From: PFJX01 sp963713085
GTDB lineage: Bacteria; Pseudomonadota; Gammaproteobacteria; Burkholderiales; Thiobacillaceae
Assembly: GCA_963713085.1 (NCBI GenBank)
Contig: CAVQKQ010000010.1
Coordinates: 80,047-144,046, forward strand
Direction: 5' to 3'
Length of the DNA: 64,000 nt
Both the position numbers and the translations under genes were made by a program. The notes beneath the pieces are model-generated. The model was not told the DNA's origin. It saw only the letters and a program-made list of their open reading frames with translations, and made no database searches. Shown one piece after another: positions 44,397 through 53,800 of this stretch (within the stretch, counting starts at the first letter, position 1; the number at the start of each line of letters is the position of its first letter).

Positions 44397-46520
44397 GGGA
44401 CTTGCTCGCGTCGGACTTCCCGGACCAGCCGGTGGATCGCATGGTCGTTCGTTCCCGGCGTCTGCTGGAGCAGGCGCAATGCCGCGCCCAGGCCCAGGGC
44501 GCCGGTGAGTTCGTGCTCCGCCACGCCGAGCAGCGTCGCCAGGAGATCCACGCTCATCGGCGCCGCCGCGCTCCAGGTGAGCACGTCCAGGACCTCATGC
44601 AGGCGGGGTTCTTCGGCGAATACGCCGGTGCTGACTTGCAGCGTCGAATAGAGATCGGCTTCGTGCCGGGTCAGGCTGGCCAGCCGGGCCGGCAGCGCCT
44701 GCCTGAGATTGTGCTGCAGGAGTTCCAGGTATTGTCCCCAGCCCACGGGCCGGCGGGCCAGGTAGGCGCCGGCCAGTTCCAGCGCCAGGGGCAGGCCGCC
44801 CAGGAGGCGGACGATTTCCCGCGCCGCCGACCATTCGGCCTCGTCCTCGGGTTCGTGGCCGGCCTCCTGGGTCAGCAGTTGCAGGGACTGCGTCGGGATC
44901 GAGCACGTCGATCGGCACGTAGGTGAAGTCGGGTTGTTCCGTCCTGCTGGTGACCAGGATGTGGGGTTCCGCCGGTGGTTCCGGCAGGTAGGGCTGGATG
45001 CTGGCCAGTTGTTCTAGGTTGTCGAACACGATCAGGCAGCCGGAATAGCTGCGCAGCCGGTGCAGGGCGATTTCCAGCTTGAACTTGTGCTCCGATTCCG
45101 GCGCAACCCAGCGTGCCTTGACCGCCAGGTCCACCAACTGGGCATCCAGGTCCTGGTCGGCGGTCAGCCAGATCACGCCATTGGGGTAGTCGGCGCGGTG
45201 GCGGTAGGCGTATTCCACCGCCAACTGGGTCTTGCCGAGGCCGCCCAGACCCTGAAACACGGCGGTTTGGCCGATGGCGGTGCGGCGGCCGATGGTGAGC
45301 TGTCGCCGTACTTTTTCCAGGGCCGGTTCCCTGCCGATGACCTGGTCGCCCTTCTCGCGATAAGGGACATGGAACGGCGGATTGCGCGGGTCGTAGTCGG
45401 CGACGGCGGCAACGGGCGCCGGCGGCGTGGTCGGCTGCGGGGCGGCAGACTGGTGGCCGATGCGCTTCACGACGATGGGACGGGTGCCGCCATCCTGCTC
45501 GACGAGATCGAAGGAGTCGTCGCGGACGATTTTGCGGCTGCCGTCCTGTTGCGGCACCGCGCGACGCGGCCAGATACGCAAACCGAGTTCGCCGTCCTCC
45601 AGTTTCAGTTCGCATAGCGAATAGCCATGTTCCCGCTTGGCTTGCTGCGTGCCCCAAGGCTCCAGGCTGAACAGGGAGGCCCCCTGCAGCCGGCGCCGTT
45701 CAGCGCCGCCGCCAAGCGCCATCGCGGTCAGAGTTCCCTCGTGCATATGGCCGAACAGATGCAGGGCGAAGCGTTCCGGCGGGGAATAAATCTCAGACGA
45801 AAAGTGCTGTTGTGCCTCCGGAGCCAGCCATTGGACGGGGTGGTGAGTGAGCAGGAGGCAGGCGTCATGCCGCCGCGTCCAGTCCGGTGCATGGCCGTTG
45901 CAGACCACGTGGAGTTGGCGGACATCCAGGTGCAACTTGCCTTCAAAGTCGCCTTCCGCCAATTGCAGGTAGGCGGTGTTCAGCCCGACCACGCCCAGCT
46001 TGAAGCCATCCACCGCAAAGGTGGCCGAACAATCCCCCGGCAGCAAGCCGTTGACGAGCTGAGCGGGTTTCGGGATGGGGGTGTGTTCCCACCAATGCGC
46101 GTAGTTCTGGAACGCGGCGGCAATGATCCGGCGCTGCGGGCTATCGGCCTTGTCCAACACGGACGCTTGCACTTCCGGCACATGCCAACTGTGCAGAAGG
46201 TTGATCAGAGCTGGATCGGCTTCATCCTCGGACCGGACCAGATCGTGATTGCCCGGAATGGCGAGCAGTTCCGGCGTGAAGCCCCATTCCTCGAATCTGG
46301 CCCAGAACTTCTGCAACAGCTTGTCGACTGCGTCGAACTCGGCTTGGGTTCCCCGCTGGGTGAGATCGCCGGTGAACAGGACCAGATCCCAGGGGCCAAC
46401 CTGTTCCAGCAGCGTTTTCAGATCGGCGAAGAAGATCTCCTCGACATTTGGCCATAGGGGCGCCTGGCCAGCCATGCCGAGGTGCAGGTCGGTCAGGTGC
46501 AGGAATCTGAAAGTGCCCAT
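44393..46520 (-). pseudogene. Calcineurin phosphoesterase-STAND NTPase gene, frameshifted
   Basis: The first frame (from ATG 46520) encodes a calcineurin-like metallophosphoesterase (DLHLG Asp11/His13; GDLTQRG Asp52; GNHD 90-93; THHP 226-228; GHMHEG 257-262) fused to an NB-ARC/STAND NTPase: P-loop GLGGLGKTQ 424-432, Walker B LIVFDNLE 496-503, ILVTSR 521-526. At about 44890-44897 (after LDP, residue 542) the frame goes out of register and becomes GC-rich nonsense to 44595; the neighbouring frame carries on with QSLQLLTQEAGHEPEDE, GGLPLALELAGAYL (the NB-ARC GLPLA motif) and a winged-helix-like region to 44393. A single +1 shift restores about 709 residues. It may be a mutation, a sequencing error or a frameshift site. 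Overlaps the TPR gene by 4 bp. Confidence 0.8.
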
Positions 46521-46584
46521 TGGCTGTTCGCAGTTCCCTGATTACTTCGCAAACGAAGGGCAGCCATGCTGGGAGGCCGCGCCG

Positions 46585-46980
46585 TCATGTCTCGATCCCG
46601 CCGACGGTTGCCGTCGCCCAGTCCAGAATCCGTGAAGCGAGGGCATCCACTTCCTGTTGGCTGAGGGTCGGGACGATATCGTCGCCGTAGCGGTATTCCA
46701 CCGCATAGGGACTGATTTGCGCCAACTCCTCGGCGTTGTGGGGTAGGAAGACACCGGTTTTTTCCAGACGGTCGGCAAGCTCATAGAGGTCGTGGGTCCT
46801 GCGAAATTCCTCGCCCCGGGCGAATAGCACGGCTTTCAGACTTTTCTCGATGGCTTGTTGGGCATGAAAGAAAGCGACGGCCTGGCGGATGTGGGGCAAG
46901 GCCGCGAGGGCCCGGAAAGCGGCCAAGTCGTCGCCGGCCAGGCTCAGGAATCGCCGGGCCTCGTCAAGGGAGGTTGTCAT
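46585..46980 (-). CDS. HEPN-domain toxin of a HEPN/MNT pair
   Basis: A 131-residue HEPN protein (PF05168 type): helical, with FFHAQQAIEKSLKAVLFARGE and the RRTHDLYELADRL motif typical of nucleotidyltransferase-linked HEPN proteins, expected to act as an RNase-type toxin. ATG 46980 overlaps the MNT gene by 17 bp, so it is translated in coupling. An open frame extends further upstream to 47094 inside the MNT gene and is not used. Confidence 0.85.
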   Translation of the reverse strand: MTTSLDEARRFLSLAGDDLAAFRALAALPHIRQAVAFFHAQQAIEKSLKAVLFARGEEFRRTHDLYELADRLEKTGVFLPHNAEELAQISPYAVEYRYGDDIVPTLSQQEVDALASRILDWATATVGGIET

Positions 46981-47287
46981 GCAGCACCTGGCCTTCCTTG
47001 AACGCCCAGTAGAGCAAGGTGCCGGGAACTTGGCCACGGCGCAGGGCTTCCTCTTCCGAGTAGACCAACACGTCAACGCCAGCACCGATGGCACCGATGG
47101 CGTGGCGCAGGCGCAGGTATTCCGCCGCCTTGTCCGGCAGATCCTTCTCGATGACCATCAGGTCCAGGTCGGAGTCTTCCGTCGCCGTGCCGCGCGCATA
47201 GGAGCCGAACAGAATCACGCGTGCCGGAGAACTGGCTGCGGCGACGAGTCTGGCGCTGGCGGCGCGTATGGATTCCATGTCGATCAT
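46964..47287 (-). CDS. MNT nucleotidyltransferase antitoxin
   Basis: A 107-residue minimal nucleotidyltransferase. GSYARGTATEDSDLDLMVI contains GSx10DxD, the catalytic signature of MntA-type antitoxins that AMPylate their HEPN toxin. GGGGAG six bases before ATG 47287 decides the start over a possible ATG at 47311. First gene of the HEPN/MNT pair. Confidence 0.88.
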   Translation of the reverse strand: MIDMESIRAASARLVAAASSPARVILFGSYARGTATEDSDLDLMVIEKDLPDKAAEYLRLRHAIGAIGAGVDVLVYSEEEALRRGQVPGTLLYWAFKEGQVLHDNLP

Positions 47288-47321
47288 GAACGGCTCCCCG
47301 ACGGGTGACATGTATCCCAGT

Positions 47322-48986
47322 TTACCGACTTATGGGCTTGTACCGTATCCGTCTGGGCTTGGCCCCTTCCTCGCCCAGGCGCCGTTTCTTGTCCGCCTCG
47401 TATTCCTGGTAGTTGCCGGCGAAGAAGGTCCACTGGGAATCGCCTTCGCAGGCCAGGATGTGGGTGGCGATGCGGTCCAGGAACCAGCGGTCGTGGGAGA
47501 TCACCAGCACGCAGCCGGCGAATTCCAACAGCGCGTCTTCCAGGGCGCGCAGGGTTTCCACGTCCAGGTCGTTGGAGGGTTCGTCCAGCAGCAGCACGTT
47601 GCCGCCCTGGATCAGGGTCTTGGCCAGGTGCAGGCGGCCCCGCTCGCCACCGGAGAGCTTGCCGACGATCTTGCCCTGGTCGGCGCCCTTGAAGTTGAAG
47701 CGGCCCAGGTAGGCCCGACTGGGCATCTCGAAGCGGCCCACGGTGAGGATGTCGGCGCCCTCGGCAACCGCGTCGAACACGGTCTTGTCGTCGGGAAGTC
47801 CTTCCCTGGACTGGTCCACGGAGGCGATCTTAACGGTGGGGCCGATGTCGATCCCGCCACTGTCCGGCTGTTCGCGGCCTTGCAGCATCTTGAACAGGGT
47901 CGACTTGCCGGCCCCGTTGGGGCCGATGATGCCGACGATGGCGCCGGGCGTCACCTGGAAGCTCAGGTTGTCGATCAGCAGCCGGTCGCCGAAGGCCTTG
48001 GAGACGCCGTCGAATTCGATGACCTTGTCGCCCAGGCGCTCGCCCGGCGGGATGAATATCTCCTGGGTTTCGTTGCGCTTCTGGTATTCCACCGAGTTCA
48101 TTTCCTCGAACCGGGCCAGGCGCGACTTGGACTTGGCCTGGCGCGCCTTGGGATTCTGGCGCACCCATTCCAGTTCCTGCTTCATGGCCTTCATGTGGGC
48201 GTCGATCTGCTTGTTCTCGGTCTCCAGGCGCGCTTCCTTCTGCTCCAGCCAGGAGGAGTAGTTGCCCTTCCAGGGGATGCCGCGGCCCCGGTCCAGTTCC
48301 AGGATCCATTCGGCGGCGTTGTCCAGGAAATAGCGGTCGTGGGTGACGGCCACCACGGTGCCTGGGAAGCGCACCAGGAACTGCTCCAGCCATTCCACCG
48401 ACTCCGCGTCCAGGTGGTTGGTGGGCTCGTCCAGGAGCAGCATGTCGGGCTTCTGCAACAGCAGCTTGCACAGGGCCACCCGGCGCTTCTCGCCGCCGGA
48501 CAGGTTCTTGATCACGGCCTCCCAGGCGGGCAGGCCCAGGGCGTCGGCGGCGATCTCCATCTGGTGCTCGGCATCGCTTCCAGACGCGGCGATGATGGCC
48601 TCCAAACGGGCCTGCTCCTCTGCCAGCTGGTCGAAGTCGGCATCCGGCTCGGCGTAGGCGGCGTAGACCTCCTCGAGCTTCTGCCGGGCCTGCATGACCT
48701 CGCCCAGGCCGGCCTCCACCTCGTCGCGCACGGTCTTGTCGGGGTCGAGCTGGGGTTCCTGGGGCAGGTAGCCGATGGAGATGCCGGCCAGCCATTGCAC
48801 CTCGCCGTCGTATTCCTTGTCGACGCCCGCCATGATCCTGAGCACGGTGGACTTGCCGGAGCCGTTCAGGCCCAGCAGGCCGATCTTGGCGCAGGGGAAG
48901 AAGGACAGGGAGATGTCCTTGATGATCTGGCGCTTGGGAGGGACGATCTTGCTCACGCGGAGCATGGACATTACGTATTGGGCCAT
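47322..48986 (-). CDS. ettA: Energy-dependent translational throttle protein EttA
   Basis: ABC-F ATPase of 554 residues, the exact EttA length, which binds the ribosomal E site and couples elongation to ATP level. Walker A sites GLNGSGKST and GPNGAGKST, signatures LSGGEKRRVALC and LSGGERGRLHLA, Walker B LLDEPTNHLD and LLDEPSNDLD, and the EttA-specific P-site-tRNA-interaction linker (IPWKGNYSSWLEQKEARLE) are present. ATG 48986 is chosen because family proteins start MAQYV; an open frame extends to 49181. Confidence 0.97.
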   Translation of the reverse strand: MAQYVMSMLRVSKIVPPKRQIIKDISLSFFPCAKIGLLGLNGSGKSTVLRIMAGVDKEYDGEVQWLAGISIGYLPQEPQLDPDKTVRDEVEAGLGEVMQARQKLEEVYAAYAEPDADFDQLAEEQARLEAIIAASGSDAEHQMEIAADALGLPAWEAVIKNLSGGEKRRVALCKLLLQKPDMLLLDEPTNHLDAESVEWLEQFLVRFPGTVVAVTHDRYFLDNAAEWILELDRGRGIPWKGNYSSWLEQKEARLETENKQIDAHMKAMKQELEWVRQNPKARQAKSKSRLARFEEMNSVEYQKRNETQEIFIPPGERLGDKVIEFDGVSKAFGDRLLIDNLSFQVTPGAIVGIIGPNGAGKSTLFKMLQGREQPDSGGIDIGPTVKIASVDQSREGLPDDKTVFDAVAEGADILTVGRFEMPSRAYLGRFNFKGADQGKIVGKLSGGERGRLHLAKTLIQGGNVLLLDEPSNDLDVETLRALEDALLEFAGCVLVISHDRWFLDRIATHILACEGDSQWTFFAGNYQEYEADKKRRLGEEGAKPRRIRYKPISR

Positions 48987-49394
48987 GGCTTGGAATGCTG
49001 GGTGCGAGGGAAGGAAAAGGGGGTTGCGGCAGGGCGCATGGGAGATATGCGCCACCATTATAAGCGGGATCTGGAAGCCGAAATGCGCACGGGAACCAAC
49101 CCTATCTGAACAAACTACGTGTTCTACCGCACAGATAAATTCATTGCGCGCGAGCAAACTACTAAAATGCTTTTGACGCATGGCGATGGCCCGGATGCGG
49201 TCGTTACCGGCTTCGTCATCGCCGCCAAGGCGAAGCCCGAACTACTCAACGATTGCATGGGGAATGGTTCTTGTCGGCATGAAGACATTGCATGTCCTGG
49301 TTGTTGTGAAAGTCGCCCTGGCCGCGTCAGAGGCAAGTAACCGGTGTAATTGGCCATCACGGCGATCACCGGATCACAAATTGGAGAACACAAA
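48987..49394. other. Intergenic region ettA / Gln-rich protein
   Basis: About 408 bp, locally more AT-rich than its surroundings. A 73-codon frame on the + strand (49119-49340) has no recognisable product and no ribosome binding site, so I do not call it. Promoters of both flanking genes presumably lie here. Confidence 0.4.
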
Positions 49395-50768
49395 ATGAAA
49401 ATACGCTACCTCGTCATCGCGATGTCGATGCTAGTTTTCCCATTGGCCCCGGTCCAGGCCTCCGGCCAGCGACCCAGTCAGGTCTCCGTCGGCATCGGAT
49501 ATCCCGGTGTCGACATCGGCATCAACATGTCGCGGTATCCGGACCTCGTCGAGGTACCGGGCTACCCCGTCTACTATGATCCGCACGTGGATTCGAACTA
49601 CTTTTTTTACGACGGCCTCTACTGGGTACTTCACGGAGACGACTGGTATGCGAGCAGTTGGTACAACGGACCCTGGGACCCGGTGGAACGATACGATGTG
49701 CCGCTCTATGTACTGCGGGTTCCGGTGCGTTACTACCGCCATCCGCCTGCGTATTTCCGCGGCTGGCGTGACGACGCTCCGCCACATTGGGGCGAACACT
49801 GGGGCCGCGACTGGGAACAGCGTCGAGGCGGATGGGACCAATGGGACCGCCGTGCCGCGCCGCCTCCCGCGCCCTTGCCGTTCTACCAGCGTCAGTATTC
49901 GGGGGACCGCTATCCACACGCGCCAGAACAGCAACATGCGATCCGATCCGAGAATTACCGCTACGAGCCGCACGAGGACGTGACTCAGCGGCATTTCCAA
50001 CAGCGCGGGCAGCCGAATCAGCCATGGCAGCAAGAACGGCAACGGCAACAAGAACAACAACACCAGCCGAATCAGCCGTGGCAACAGGAACGGCAGCAAT
50101 CTCTGCCACAGCAAATAGAGCAAAAGCGTCAAGAGGCCCAACAGCGGGCCCTGGAGCAGCAGCGGCAGCAAGCCCAGCAACGGGAGCTGGAGCAGCAGCG
50201 GCAGCAGGCCCAGCAACGGGAGTTGGAGCAGCAGCGGCAGCAGGCCCAGCAACGGGCACTGGAGCAGCAGCGTCAGCAGGCCCAGCAACGGGCACTGGAG
50301 CAGCAGCGTCAGCGGGAACAGCAGCAGCAATTGGAACAGCAGCGCCGTCAGCGGGAACAGCAGCAGCAATTGGAACAGCAGCGCCGTCAGCGGGAACAGC
50401 AGCAGCAATTGGAACAGAAGCGCCAACAGAATCAGCCATGGCAACAAGAACGTGAGAGACAGCAATCGTTGCCACAACAAATCGAGCAGAAGCGACAAGA
50501 AGCGCAGCAGCACCAACAGCAGCTAGAACAGCAGCGTCAACGGGATCAGCAGCAGCAATTGGAACAGCAGCACCGCCAGCGGGATCAGCAACTGAAACAT
50601 CCCCAACCTGAACCGCAAGACAAGGGTCAGGAGACCAGGGCCGGAGCGCATGGCAAGGGTCAGGAGAACAAGGCCGAAGCGCATGGCAAGGGCAGGAAGG
50701 ACAAGGATGAAGAGCAGCGCAATGAGGGTCAAGATGATCAAGGCCGTGATTACCGCCAACAGCGGTAG
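49395..50768 (+). CDS. Secreted Gln-rich repeat protein with a YXWG-like N-terminal domain
   Basis: A 457-residue protein with a signal peptide (about 1-22). Residues about 25-200 form a Tyr/Trp/Asp/Pro-rich domain (VSVGIGYPGVDIGINMSRYPD, YDPHVDSNYFFYDGLYWVL, YNGPWDPVERYDVPLYVLRVPVRYYRHPPAYF) that I recall from secreted hypothetical proteins of beta- and gammaproteobacteria. The rest is almost pure Gln/Arg/Glu with tandem 12- and 13-residue repeats (QRELEQQRQQAQ, RQREQQQQLEQQR) and a Lys/Gly/His tail. A coiled-coil or amyloid-like surface role is possible. GGAG lies eight bases before ATG. Confidence 0.8.
   Translation: MKIRYLVIAMSMLVFPLAPVQASGQRPSQVSVGIGYPGVDIGINMSRYPDLVEVPGYPVYYDPHVDSNYFFYDGLYWVLHGDDWYASSWYNGPWDPVERYDVPLYVLRVPVRYYRHPPAYFRGWRDDAPPHWGEHWGRDWEQRRGGWDQWDRRAAPPPAPLPFYQRQYSGDRYPHAPEQQHAIRSENYRYEPHEDVTQRHFQQRGQPNQPWQQERQRQQEQQHQPNQPWQQERQQSLPQQIEQKRQEAQQRALEQQRQQAQQRELEQQRQQAQQRELEQQRQQAQQRALEQQRQQAQQRALEQQRQREQQQQLEQQRRQREQQQQLEQQRRQREQQQQLEQKRQQNQPWQQERERQQSLPQQIEQKRQEAQQHQQQLEQQRQRDQQQQLEQQHRQRDQQLKHPQPEPQDKGQETRAGAHGKGQENKAEAHGKGRKDKDEEQRNEGQDDQGRDYRQQR
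50136..50423 (+). repeat. 36-bp and 39-bp coding tandem repeats (Gln-rich)
   Basis: Five 36-bp units (50136-50315, period checked at 50136, 50172, 50208, 50244, 50280) followed by three nearly identical 39-bp units (50307-50423, starting at 50307, 50346, 50385). Both keep the reading frame. Confidence 0.85.
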
Positions 50769-50894
50769 CAAGGTCGTTGTAAAGGCGTGAAGGCGATGCA
50801 CCGAATCGTCGCGCGGAAGGGCGCTCTTTTTGGCCTGATGCCATCGACCGGAGGTGCTCCGCCGTCGCGGAGCTTCCGTTTCAAGGGCAGGTAA

Positions 50895-53800
50895 TCAATC
50901 GAAGCTGAAGGTATAGAACAGGTCCACCGCCGGGGTGGTGCCGCCCTGGCCGCGCAGGGACAGGCGGTGGGTCAGGGTATAGTTGATTTTCACCAGGCTT
51001 TCCGTGCCGGCCAGGCCCTGTTCGTAGCTCAGGTAGGCGCGGGAGGAGAGGCGCTTGCCCAGGGTGAGGACGGCGCTTTCCAGGGTGCCGGCGCCCTTCA
51101 GGCTCACCTCCTGCAGACCCGCCGCATGGGCTATGCGCTGCTGCAGGGTGACGGATTGGCCAGCCCCGAGCAAGGCGCCGGCGGCCACCTGCAGGGCGTC
51201 GAACTCCTGGCCGCCGGTTTCGTTCATGCCGTGTCCCAGCACCAGCCATGACAGTTTCTCGCTGTCCGGGACGCTGGGATTGGAGACCAGCTTGACCACC
51301 GGGGCCTGGGCGGTGCCGGTGATGGCCACGCCGGCCTCCACGGTCTGGTTCTTGCGCCAGGCGACGATGTTGAGCCCCGGGTTGTCGACAGGCCCCTGGA
51401 AATTCAGGATGCCGCGCTCGATCTCCAGGTTCTGGCCGTAGGCGGCGTAGGTCCCCTTCGCCACCCGGATGCTGCCGTTGGCCCGCAGCGGCGCACCCTG
51501 GCGGCCGCTCAGCTTTACGGTGCCGCCCATCTGGGCGTCGATGCCGCGACCCTTGAGGAGGAAGTGCTCGCCCAGGTTAAGGTCCAGATCCAGGGCGACC
51601 GCGTAGCGCATGGCCTTGGCAGGGGCATTGCGCTCGCGTCCCAAGACCACCACGTCTTCGCTCAGGGTAGGGGCGTCCTCCCCGGTTAGTTCAATCTGGC
51701 CCCGGTCGGCCTTGAGCTTGGCGCTGAGGCGGAGTTGGCGATCATCGAGGGCCACGCTGCCGTCGCCGCTCAGGATCAGCAGACGGTCGGGGCGGGAAAT
51801 GACCCGCAGCTTGTCCGCCATCAGGGTCAACCGCAGGTCCGGCCGGTCGTTGCGCAGGGCCAGGCGACCTTGGCCGGTGAGGGTGCCATCGCCGCCCCGT
51901 ATGCTCAGGTTTTTCAAGACCAGGATATTCTGGTCTGATTCCTGGCGCAGTTCGGCCTGGAACCGGCCATCCTTTAGATTCAGGCCCTGATCGGGCAAGG
52001 CCAGCGCGAAACGCTCGCCCGAGACCGTGCCGGTGAGCCGGGGCGTGGCCAGGGTACCGCCGGCCTGCAGCCGGGCCGCCAGGCTGCCATCGAAAAGGGT
52101 TTCGCCGCTCTTGTCGATGAAGGGCGTGGCCCAGGCCAGGGATTGCAGGGCGAGGTCGGCGTCGGCCCGGATGGGCGCGTCGCTGGCCAAGCCCCAGACC
52201 CCGCCCCGGCGCGACAGCCGGCTCTCTCCATTCAGCCGAAGTCGGCCCAGCTTGGCGCCGTTGGCCGCCAGCCTGACCTGCAACCGGTCGTCCTTGGCCT
52301 CGGCCGCCAGGGTCAGCTGATTCATGCCCAGGGCCGTGGCCGGCATGGAAACCGCGGTCAGCATCAGGTCGCCCCGTTCCCGTGCCAGGGTGATGCGTCC
52401 GTTCACCTGATCGCCGGCGTTGATGTCCCAGTCGCCGCCGAGAACCAGATCGCCGCCCAGTTCCTTCGGCCAGGCCGCCAAGTTTCCCAGTGCGGCAACG
52501 GAAAGGCCGGTGAAATCGCCCCGGCTGCTGAAAACACCCGGCCGGTAGACCGCATCCACGACCTTGATCCGGGCGCCGAGCGCGGCGAAACTGGCCGCCG
52601 CCAGGTGCAGGCGATCGGCGCCGAATTGCAGCTGCGCCGGGGATAGCAAGGCCAGCGGGTAGCGTCCCTGGTTGGCGAGGCGCCGGATCTTGCCGGACCA
52701 TCCCGGTCTGCCGTCCTGCTCGACCCAGGCGCCGGCCAGATCCAGGTCCAGATCCAGATCCGGATTGCGCGCTGTCAGGCTGAGGGTATGCCCTCCACGC
52801 CGGCCCTGGGCCAGGACGCTGGCCTGGTCCAAGCGCAGTTGCGGGGTCCGCAGGTGCGCCAGCTCGCCGTTCAGGACCAGTTCCCCGTCCAGCCCCTTAT
52901 CTAGGCGGGCGCTGGCGTGCAGGCTGCCCAGCTGGTAATCCTTGCCCCAGGCCAGCCCTTCCGCCCGGAGTTCAAGGTGGCCGGACGGCGCAGCCAGGCT
53001 GCCGGAGACCTCGCCATCGGCCACGACGCGGCCCGAGAGGGCGGGGTGGATGACACCCAGCTGGTCCGCGTGTATTTGCAGGGACAGCCGGTCACCCGGC
53101 GCCCCGAAGGCGCCTTTCAGCTCCAGCCGGTCGGCGCCCAGGCGCAACACCGCGTTGCTGTCCCAAAGGCGCCGCGCCGCCACGCGCAGGTTGCCCTGGC
53201 CGGATAGGGGCCGGTGGCGGAATTGGCTGTCGGCGACGGCGAAGTTGATGCTCGCCTCGACCCCGGGAGCCAGATGGCCGACGGCATTGAAGGAGGCGTT
53301 GACCCGGGCCGGCGGGTAGGCGCCGAAGGCGGCCGGGTCGAAGCCCGACAGGGCACCGGCCAGTTCGAAGGGGTGGTCGGCGTCCAGGCCCAGGGTGCCG
53401 TACAGACCCAGGCTGCCGCCGCCGGAACTGAGCAGGGCTTCGCCGAGATGCAGGACCCGATCGCGCAATTCGCCATCCAGGTGCAACCGGTACCCCTGGT
53501 AGGCCAGGTCCGCCAGCAGGTGCTGGCGCCCAGGGTCGGCCTGGACATGGAGATTGCCGGCCAGGCGCAGGGAGCGCAGCTTGTTGTGCAGCCCGCTGGG
53601 GTCGAAATTTTTGGTATGCAGATCCAGCACCGCGCCGCCGGCATCGACCCGGCCGTCACCGGTGAACTGGCCGGCCTTGGCCAGGTCCAGGCGCAGATCC
53701 GCCAGGTCCATGCCGGTGCGGGTGCCGTCGAGACGCGCGGCCAGTTCCCGCAGCGGGAGGCGGCCCCGGTCCCAGGTGCCGGGCAGGTCGTTGCGCAGCA

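Noticed and set aside
44595..44890. Extended C-terminus of the phosphoesterase/NTPase frame (Arg/Gly/Pro-rich)
   Set aside because: It is out-of-frame translation of the NB-ARC continuation, shown by GLPLA and winged-helix residues in the adjacent frame.
49119..49340. 73-codon frame upstream of the Gln-rich protein
   Set aside because: No ribosome binding site, no recognisable motif and a frame likely by chance in an AT-richer gap.
50136..50423. Short tandem repeats considered as a CRISPR or iteron array
   Set aside because: They are 36/39-bp in-frame Gln-rich codon repeats with no unique spacers.
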